Source: an uncultured Flavobacteriaceae bacterium (GTDB taxonomy: Bacteria > Bacteroidota > Bacteroidia > Flavobacteriales > Flavobacteriaceae). From it: a stretch of DNA of 47,157 nucleotides. Below the pieces are notes generated by a model, which was not told the origin of the DNA, did not search any database, and saw only the letters and a program-made list of their open reading frames with translations. The stretch's first letter is position 1. The number at the start of each line of letters is the position of its first letter. Both the position numbers and the translations under genes were made by a program. The DNA lies in contig CANNCM010000010.1 in the NCBI GenBank assembly GCA_947503105.1, forward strand, positions 1 to 47,157, given 5' to 3'. Positions 36,364 to 46,400 of the stretch are shown here, piece after piece.

Positions 36364-36460
36364 AGTAATGCTTGAAAGCTTAAAATTAATGTTTATTTAA
36401 TTAATCAAACATGCAACAACAGAAATATTTGAAAATGAGGTTGTGATGTATGTAAAAGAA

Positions 36461-37429
36461 TTAATAATCGGGACACCCGAAACAGTTGTCGTTGTTCAAG
36501 AAATCGTAAGAAATTGATAATTCATAAACGCCTCCAGTGCGGCCAATTTCTGTCACATTAAAATCATAGGAATATCCAAAACGAAAGCCCTCCCAATCCA
36601 TACCTACAAAGGCATTAATAGAGGTTAAAAAATGACTATTCGGATCTGTTTTGATGGGATTTGTCGCGGCCAAAAGTCCAAAAGAAAAACGATCCATTTC
36701 ATATTTTGCTCCCAAATCGAAGCGATTATATGCGCCTTGCATCATGCCGTTGGCTAGCACAAAAAGTTTGTTGTCATTTCTGTAATCTCCAAACGGAATA
36801 TATAATGATCCATGAAGCGACATGAACATATCTAAATTTTCTTGACCACCAATTTCCATAGAAATATTAGGCCTATTAAGGTGTTTTACTGTGAAACCAA
36901 TCCAAGAATTTTCACTATTAAAAAGTACAGAAGCACTAAAATCGAGAAAACGAACCGATTCATTTAAATTTATTGGATCAATACTATTGGCATTGATGAT
37001 GCCACTAAAAATATTGATTTGGTCCTCTAGAACAAGGTTTTGAAAGCCAAAATCTTTTGAACCATAACCCACAGAAATACTTGGGCGTACATTCCACTCA
37101 TCAGAAATTTGAAATTGATAGGCATAATTCAAGTTGACTTGTGTGAAATTGTATCGTGTAGTGGTTTCTTTATGATTTAGTACACTAATTCCTATTCCAC
37201 TTTTAACTTCCTCAAACCAATTATCAACAAAAGCAAATTGTGTATTGATACTAAAGTTCAAACCAGGCCACTGTGTACGATGAATGATTCCCGCACGCGT
37301 CGATTGTTTTGCACCTGTAAAACTCGAGCTCAAGGTTTCGGGCACCATAAAAAACTGTGTATGTATAGGATCTTGTGAATAGCCCTTAAAAAATGTTGCT
37401 AATGCAAATATGTAAAGTAATTTTTTCAT
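36461..37429 (-). CDS. PorP/SprF-family type IX secretion membrane protein
   Basis: The 322-residue product has a signal peptide (MKKLLYIFALATFFKGYSQ) followed by the family opening DPIHTQFFMVPETLSSSFTGA, in which the family typically has DP.fsqy..p..lNPA.aG. It ends as an outer-membrane-type beta-barrel with YELSISYDF. SprF helps the gliding adhesin SprB reach the surface in Flavobacterium johnsoniae. This gene starts 5 bases after the stop of the giant adhesin gene, so it is most likely the dedicated partner of that protein. Confidence 0.92.
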   Translation of the reverse strand: MKKLLYIFALATFFKGYSQDPIHTQFFMVPETLSSSFTGAKQSTRAGIIHRTQWPGLNFSINTQFAFVDNWFEEVKSGIGISVLNHKETTTRYNFTQVNLNYAYQFQISDEWNVRPSISVGYGSKDFGFQNLVLEDQINIFSGIINANSIDPINLNESVRFLDFSASVLFNSENSWIGFTVKHLNRPNISMEIGGQENLDMFMSLHGSLYIPFGDYRNDNKLFVLANGMMQGAYNRFDLGAKYEMDRFSFGLLAATNPIKTDPNSHFLTSINAFVGMDWEGFRFGYSYDFNVTEIGRTGGVYELSISYDFLNNDNCFGCPDY

Positions 37430-37434
37430 TGTTC

Positions 37435-40400
37435 TTATTTGATAAGGGTTACGGGTCCGTTAAGCTCAATTACAGCACCATTATAAGATGTTGCGGTAAC
37501 GACCATTATATAATTTCCATTTTCGGCAGGTTTACCGTCAATGGTACCATCCCAACCATAAAGATCATCACTAGTTTCTGCATAAATAAGTGCGCCCCAT
37601 GTGTCATAGATGCTCATTTGAACTTCTGTCATACAAATGGTTACTGGACGTATAGTTTCGTTGATGCCGTCTCCGTTTGGTGTAAATCCATTAGGTAATA
37701 TAATTTCATAACCTTTTGTAATTTCAATGGTTTCAGAATAGGTGTCGAAACATCCATAGAGGTCTTCTACTGTCAAACTTATCGTATAGGTTCCTATGGC
37801 ATTATAAACATGATCTGGAGCATCTGGACCATTAAATTCTGGAGAGCCATCGCCATAATTCCAAGTATAATTTACAATATCGCCTGTGGCGCTATTATTG
37901 AACTGTATAGGATCATTGATCGCATAAATCCCACAGAAATCACTATTATCTGAACTGAGGGTAAAGTCTGCAATTCCAAAGTCAAAGAAAGTAATTGGAT
38001 CTAGAGGAAATTCTATTGGTGGACATCCATTAATAATTCCATATTGATCATTTACGAAAGCCGAATAATTTCCAGCTACAGATGTTTGCATGACAAAAGG
38101 ATTTGCTGCATCAACTATACCACCAGACCAAGTAACTTGATAGGGAGGAACCCCTCCATTTACAATAATGGTATTGATCTGTGTCGCTGTATCAGTATCA
38201 CAATCAATATCGAGAGTATCCGTTAAGACTGCTGTAATCTCTGGAGGTCTAACCAATGTAATGTCTGGTATTGGATTTTGCAGAGTACAATTATTGATAT
38301 CTGTAACATCAATTGGATATGTACCCGCACTTAAATTATTTAAACACCATTGTCCACCACCGTTATCAACCCAGCCCGTTCCAATTGGGAAAGGATTTGT
38401 ACCTCCTGTTATGGTTACACATATTGATCCATTATTGAATTCCCATGCAGGTGTTGTATTACAATCCGGTTGAATCACTTCAAAATCTATGATATTGATA
38501 GGGTCTGGTTCATCCACAACAACCACTTCTGGACCATAAGAACAATTGTTCTGATCAACAACATCATAAAAATAAGTCCCTTCCAATTGATTGAATGTTA
38601 CTGCGTTTCCTTGAGTTGTAATAAAATTTGTAATAAAGGTATTTGTCTCATTATAGAGATTTACAGAAAGTATGCCTGTTCCGCCGGTTGGTGTTACCGT
38701 TATTTCTCCAGTATCACCAAAACAAGGTGCGTCAGCAATAGTATAGGTTGCAAGAAGCTCTGCTGGCTCAGTTACAATAGTTGAGAAATCATCCTCACAA
38801 CCATTTTGATCTGAAACAATAAAGGTTACAGGCCCACTAAGCACGCTTTGAAGTCCAGTTCCAGTATAAGGAGGAACACCGCCAATGGCTGTAACGTCAT
38901 AAGTGGCTAGCCCACCAAAACAACTTACAGGATCAACAAGAGTTGCTGTAATGATCAGCTCATCGGGTTGTGTAAGTATATAATTCCTAATGATTTGATT
39001 TGAACAATTTGGATCTTCAACAATAAGGGTGTAATCGCCTGCAATTAAAAAGTCGAAAACAAGTGTAGCTGGTGAACTCAAAATCGTATTGGCATCCAAA
39101 ACAGCTCCCGTTGCGTCTTCTACAAAAGTATAATCAAAAACTCCGGAACCACCAGAAATATCGACTGTAATTGTACCACTATTGGCCGCATTACAATCGA
39201 TATTAAATCCATTATAATTTGAAAAAGTTTCCGTCAAAATAATCGGTTCTACAGCTTGCTCTATGGTGTAAACTTCTGAAACAAATTCACATCCGTTGGC
39301 ATCTAATATCTTCAGAACATAATTCCCTTCACACGCATTAACTAAATTGTATGGGTTGATGACATTGATGAGTGGACCAGAATCAAAAACACCTGAACCA
39401 GGAATAGTCTCAGTGTACCATTCGACTAAGCTATAGGGCAATGTTCCACCTGTAGTTGAAACTTCAATACTTCCATCGCATGGGAGTGTATTGACATTAT
39501 TACAAGAAATATCTGTTTGTGTAATTAATGTAAAATCAACAGGTTCTGGTGGTACTATTTCATATTGAAAAACATAACTACAGTTCGATGCATCTGTGAT
39601 GGTCAGTTCATAATTTCCAGGACATAAATCAAACTGATCTTCGTCGGTTGGATCATTGATTGGATTGCCTTCAATTGAAACCCAATTGTATGTAAATGGT
39701 GCCATCCCCACAGGGCTAATTTCTATGCTTGCCCCACAAAGCGGATCGGAATAGCTACAAGCAATATTTGTAATGACCTCATTGATTTCTGGTGATGGTG
39801 ATACTGTTATGGTAATTGTAAACGGTTCTCCAGAACATTGTGGAGTAGTCGGATTTGATACGGTATAATAGTTTGGTGTTACTGTATAAATGGCCGTTTG
39901 TAAATTTGTAGTTGGATTTTCTAAAACCCCTGAGTCAAAGAAAGCTTCATCTACACCAGAAGATGCGCCGGTTATACCACCTGTTACAACAGCTGCGCTC
40001 CAGGTGTATGTTGTTACGTCTGGAATAATAGTAGTTGCATCTGGTAGAATACCATTTTGAGGACTTAGAGTGTATGATGTAGCGTCACAAATATCTGCAA
40101 TTACATCTGGAACAAAAGGTTTGGGTTCGATTGTGATTACAGCATCAAATGAGGGGCCAACGCATCCATCAGCTTCAGGTGTAATGCTGTATATAATTTG
40201 TTGAACTTGATTGGATGTGTTTTCCAAAGTTTGAGAAATTAAATCTACCGCTATAGTTTGATCTGACCAACCCAACAAGTTTGGATTACCTACAGTCGTC
40301 CAAGTGTACTGTGTTCCAACAGGAACAAGAGTTGTTAGTGTCGGAATTCCATCCTGTGGAGAAATTACAAATGCATCTCCACTACATTGCGTATCCTGTG

Positions 40401-43400
40401 TTTCCGGTCCTGAAACTATAAATGGTCTTGGTTTTACATCTACGGCGATTGTAAATGGCAATCCATCACATCCTGAAGAACTAGGCACAACAGTGTAAAC
40501 AACAGTTTGCGTTGTCGATGTTGTATTTGTAAGCGTTTGACTTATTTGGCTTTGCGCAGAGACTTCATTGGTGTCGCCAATTACATTCGGATTATCGACA
40601 ACCGTCCAAGTAAATGTCGTGCCAATTGGAACGATATTATTTGGACTTGGTAATGCTGTTTCTGGTATTACTGTAAATGTATCTTCACTACAAATGGGCG
40701 CTAAAATTATATCATCTACAAAAGGTCTAGGGCTAACTGTGACCTCGACTTCAAATGGCAAACCAACGCAAGTTCCAGAACTTGGAATAACTGAGTAAAT
40801 AATTGTTTTGGACTCATCCGTAAGATTGGTAAGTGTTTGACTTATTGCTGATACTCCAGTCGTTTGATCGCTATAACCGGTTAAATCCGATAAATCTGTA
40901 CCGGGCAAAACCGTCCAAGTATAAAGTGTGTTTGCAGGAACAATTTCTGTTGGCGAATTATCAACAGGCGCAACCAAAAAGGCATCACCACTACAAGCTC
41001 CCGCTATTTTATCCTCAATTATAGGTCGAGTTTCAACTGTAACAGTTAATTCAAAAGAAGCGCCTTCACATCCATCACTAGAAGTTGGTGTCACAATATA
41101 AATTACATCTTGTGCGACATTAGACACATTAGTTAAAGTTTGACTAATACTGCTTTGTGGAAGTGTCTCATCGCTTTGACCAGTAACATTTGGATTTGGT
41201 AAAACGGTCCAAGTATAAGTTGTATTTGCAGGAACAATTGTTGTTGCTGTTGGTATTCCATTTTCTGGCAATACGTCAAAAGTTTCCTCGCTACAAATAG
41301 TTGCATTGAGGTCAGGAATTTCTGGTGTAGGATCAATAGTAATGGTAAACGTTTGTGAAACTCCTTCACAGTTATCATAAAATGGAGTTAGCGTATAAAC
41401 CAAATCTTCTGCAACATTTGAGGCATTGAAAATTGCTTCTCCCAAAATTGGACTACCAATTCCGATAGGTCCAGAACTTGCTGTGTATCCACTTAAATTT
41501 GGGCCCGCACTTGTAACTTCCCATGTATATGTTATAGAAGTTGTTGGTTGTGTTGGAGAGGTTATAAAAACATCTGCAAAGGCAGATTGGCTACAAATTA
41601 TTTGATCTGAAATCGGATCGATTGTCGCTGTTGGATTTATTGTAATTGTGTAGTAAAATTCATTTCCAGCACAAGCTGTAACATCATCAGTGGTCGCCAC
41701 CGCAGTAAATATCAAATCGATTGGAGTATTGGTTGTATTTTGTACGTTGTATGAAGGTATTTGAGTCGTTCCGCTTTCATCTCCTGTCACAAAACCAGTC
41801 AATCCAACAGGATTATTTCGAGTCCACTCAATAATTACATTTGGACTTGATGATGATAAATTAACCGAAAGACTAGAATCAGCATTACACAACACTTGAT
41901 CGAGTTCACTAAAAATGATCTGTGGACTAGGATTAATAGTGATGGTAAATTGAGATGGAGTACCATTACAATTTTCTGCTGTTGGACTTACTTGATAATT
42001 TAAGACATATGGGTCTGTTAATCCATTGAAAAGTGTCATGGAAGGTAGGTCTCCTGTACCGCTTATATGAGCTTCATAACCTGTAATTTCGGCAGGTATG
42101 CTTGTATTGGTAAGACTGTACTCAAATCCAGTGCCTGCCACAGTTGCTCCAAAAACTACTGGTGTAGAATCATCTCCACTACACAACACTTGCGATGATG
42201 GTGAAATAGAGTTTATGACTGGATTGGGCAAAACGTCAATAACAACTTCAAAAGTGGCTCCAGTACAAACACCACTTTGAGGTGTAACCACATAGGTGAT
42301 TTGTTCACTGATAGTATTGGTATTGATTAATGTTTGTGATATCGATGATTGAGCTGTAGTTTCATCTGACCACCCTGTCAAATTTGTGTTCCCAAGAGTT
42401 GTCCAAGTATAAGTAGTTCCTGTGGGTAGAATTTCTGTTGGAAGATTATTTAGTGGTGTAATTTCAAAAGTTTCTCCACTGCATATGTCTTCCGATTGAT
42501 CTAGAATAGATGGAACTGGATCTATATCAACTGTAATAGTAAATGACTCTCCAAGACACCCTAAACTTGATATTGGCGTTAGCTCATAAACAACAGTTTG
42601 TTGGGTATTATCTGTATTAATTAATGTTTGTGAAAATTGACTAGACCCACTCGTATTGAGTGTTGCACCTGTAACATTTGAATTTGGCACAAAAGTCCAA
42701 GTGTAAGATGTGTTGGAAGGTACAATATCGCTTCCACCAGACCCATCACCAGATGGTACATACACAATAGGGTCCGAAGAACAAACTGTTATTGTTTCAT
42801 CTGCTATTGTTGGCACAGGGTTTACAGTTATAATTATTTCAAATGGATCTCCTATACAATTTCCAATCGCGTCGGAAATTGGGGTTACAGTATAACTAAT
42901 TTGTTGTGGAATATTAGTAATATTCTCCAAAGTCTGAGAAATTGAAGACACAGGTGTTGAATTATCTGATGCCCCTAAAATGGAACTATTTGAATCTACA
43001 GTCCAAGTATAAAGTGTTGGTGTTGGCACAATATCATCTGCATTCACCCCACCTCCACTTGTTGGATTTACTAAAAAGGCTTCCAATGAGCAGATGGTTT
43101 CAGACACATCGCTAATTACTGGTATTTCACCAACGTTTACCAATGCACAATCTGAAGTTATCGAACCACAACCTCCATCAGCAAAACTCAATTGTACAAA
43201 ATAATAGACAGAACCAACTGTATCACTTGGCGGGGTAAATGTACTTGAGGTTTCTCCAGAAATTGGAGTACTTAAATCATTAGTATCACAGCTTGTACTA
43301 GAATACCATTGATAGGTTGGTGTTCCAACACCATTGCTATACTGTACTTCTAAAGTTGTAGTCGCTCCGTCCAAACAAACAGTTTGCTCTGCCAAAGGTT

Positions 43401-46400
43401 GAACACTAACAGACGCCCCCTCATTGACAATAACCTCAGAAATTGAACTCGTGGTTTCACAGCCCGAAGCTTCTGTGGTTACCACTACATAATAATAGAA
43501 TGTTCCTACAACATCCGTTGGTGGCGTAAAAGTTGAACTTAAAACATTGGTTTCTGTACTTAATACTGTTGAGGGATCAGAACTTTCAAACCACTCAAAA
43601 GTGTAAGTTCCTGTACCTCCACTAGCTGAACTTACTAAATCTTGCGATGGCGTATTTTCACAAATCGTTTGAGTTGCTAATGCATCAACCAGAACAGGAT
43701 CTGCAACAACTTCTAAACTTACCGGAGTACTAATAACCTGATCACATCCACTACCATCAAAATTGATAATCGCTACATAATGATAAACTCCAGCTGCTGT
43801 AAAAACACCTGGATTAAAACTCGTACTATTGGTCGAACTTGAAGCTATAGAAATAGGACTTCCAGTAGCATCAGAATTCCACCATTCGTAAGTTGGTGTT
43901 CCCGTTCCTCCCGTAGTTGTAATCTCAATATCATCAATTGTACCGCCCTCACAAATAGCAGATGGTGTCGTAGAAGTAATGCTTACCTCTGGATCTGGAA
44001 CAACTATAACCTCAGCACAATCTGAGGTAATGTTACCACAACCTCCATCAGCAAAACTCAATTGTACAAAATAATATACCGAACCAACTGTATCACTTGG
44101 CGGGGTAAATGTACTTGAGGTTTCTCCAGAAATTGGAGTACTTAAATCATTGGTATCACAGCTTGTACTAGAATACCATTGATAGGTTGGTGTTCCAACA
44201 CCATTGCTATACTGTACTTCTAATGTTGTAGTCGCTCCGTCCAAACAAACAGTTTGCTCTGCCAAAGGTTGAACACTTACAGAAGCCCCCGCATTGACAA
44301 TAACCTCAGAAATTGAACTCGTGGTTTCACATCCTGATGCCTCGGTAGTGACAACAACATAATAATTAAATGTTCCTACAACATCCGTTGGTGGTGTAAA
44401 AGTTGAAGTTGTAACATTTGTATCTGAGCTGAGTACAATAGTTGGGTTTGAGCTTTCAAACCATTCAAATGTATAAGTTCCAGTACCGCCACTGGTTGAA
44501 CTCACTAAATCTTGCGATGGCGTATTTTCACAAATCGTTTGAGTTGCTAATGCATCAACCAGAACAGGATCTGCAACAACTTCTACAGTGACTAAATCAC
44601 TTGAGGTTTGGTTACAACCTGTTTCTGTATCCAAAAATTCTATGACAACTAAGTATGAAAAGGTGCCAGCTACATCCATAACACCTGGATCAAAACTACT
44701 AGAGGTTTCTCCTATCAAAGGTTGTAAAAAACCTGAACTATTATCATACCATTGATAGCTTGGTGTTCCTGTCCCACCAATATATGTTGTTGTAATGGGG
44801 TCAATTGTTCCGCCCACACAAATGGGTGTTGGATCGGAGGAAATGAGAGCCACTGGATCTTGTACTATAGTAATCGTGTGGATGGCTGGCTGTCCAACGC
44901 AGTCAATATTTTCTGTTGTTGCCACAACTTCTACAATGACATCAATTGAAGACGAGCCATTGATAATTGTCGCTGAAAAGCTTGGGATTTCATCTGATGA
45001 ACTTGCAGAACCTGATGTTGTCGTAATACCATTTAAACCCGAAATATCACTTGTAATTGCCCAAGAAAATGTAACATTATCGGATGTAGATGATGCTGTA
45101 AATGCCGCCGTTGTTCCGCCAGAACAAATTTCTTGTGATTCTAAACTTAATTGGGTTTCAGGACTAGGATTTACGGTAATACTAAAGGTTTGAGGGGTAC
45201 CATCACAACCGTTAAAACTTGGTGTGAAAAGGTAATCTAAAGTAAATGGATCTGTACCATTATTGGTAATAATTGTAGGCACAAAAACAGCTGAATTATC
45301 TGTTGGATAACCTGATATAGACGAAGGAATATCTGAATTTGATAACTCCCAATTGTAGGCAGTACCTGAAACATCACTACTGAGTAAGGGTGGGTTAAAA
45401 GTGGTTTCACTACAAATTATTTGAGGAGCGATTGCATCCATGACTGGCCTAGGATCTATATTGAATGTGTAAGTAAAAGGAGTTCCAACACATCCATCAA
45501 AAGTTGGTGTAACTAAATATTCAATTGAAGCTGATGTTAGAGATGTAATTGTAATGTCCATTGCAGGTAAATTACCCAAACCATTAGTAACTAAACCTGT
45601 TGTTCCTGCTGGAACAGTAGAAGATTGAAGCGCCCAGTTAAATATTGTTGATGCCTCAAGTGTAGGGTTGCTAAGAGTCCAAACTATTTCAGAGGATGTG
45701 TCCTCAGAACAAAGAGTTTGACTCACTTCTGAATTTGCAATTTCAACAACTGGATTAACAAAAATAGTGTATGTAAAAGGCAAACCATCACAACCATAAG
45801 CTGTTGGAGTAATTTCATAGACTACAGCACCAACGTCAATCCCTCCATTGGAAATCGTCATGACTGGTAAGTCGCCATTACTAGAGCCCGTCGAATAGCC
45901 AGATAATCCTGTAGAAGCAGATATAAAACTCCAAGTATATGTTGTTGGCTCGCCATTTGTAATTGAGCTTTGCCATGAAACAAGTTCTGTATTTTCTTGT
46001 GAACAAATGATTTGTGAAACTTCCGAATTTTCAATTTCTGGTGAAGGATTTATTGTGATTGTAAATTGTTGATCTACTCCGTCACATGAAACATTTTCAT
46101 TTGTAGCATTAGAAAAAGATGGTGAAACCGTGACTAGAGCCACAATAGGGTCGTTTGAATCATTTTCAGCTGTAAAAGAAAGAATATTTCCTGAGCCCGA
46201 AAGCGGTGCACCTATACCAGTACTTATTGTCCAAGAATAATCGGTGTTACCTACTGTTTGAGGTGTTGTAAATACAATTTCACTTGTAACTTCGCCATCA
46301 CAATAAACTACATCATCAACAGAATTCATTTCTGCAGCTGGATTGATTGTAATCACATATTGAGTTGGTGCACCAGGGCATCCTGCAGTTGAAGTTGTGG

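Noticed and set aside
43136-44875. CRISPR-like direct repeats in the adhesin region
   Set aside because: The repeats are hundreds of bases long, in frame, and encode similar protein domains; no short spaced repeats or cas genes are present.
44795-45193. Plus-strand open frame of 132 codons opposite the giant adhesin
   Set aside because: The low-complexity Thr/Ser/Val-rich coding of the adhesin leaves antisense frames open by chance; the product shows no signal or motif.
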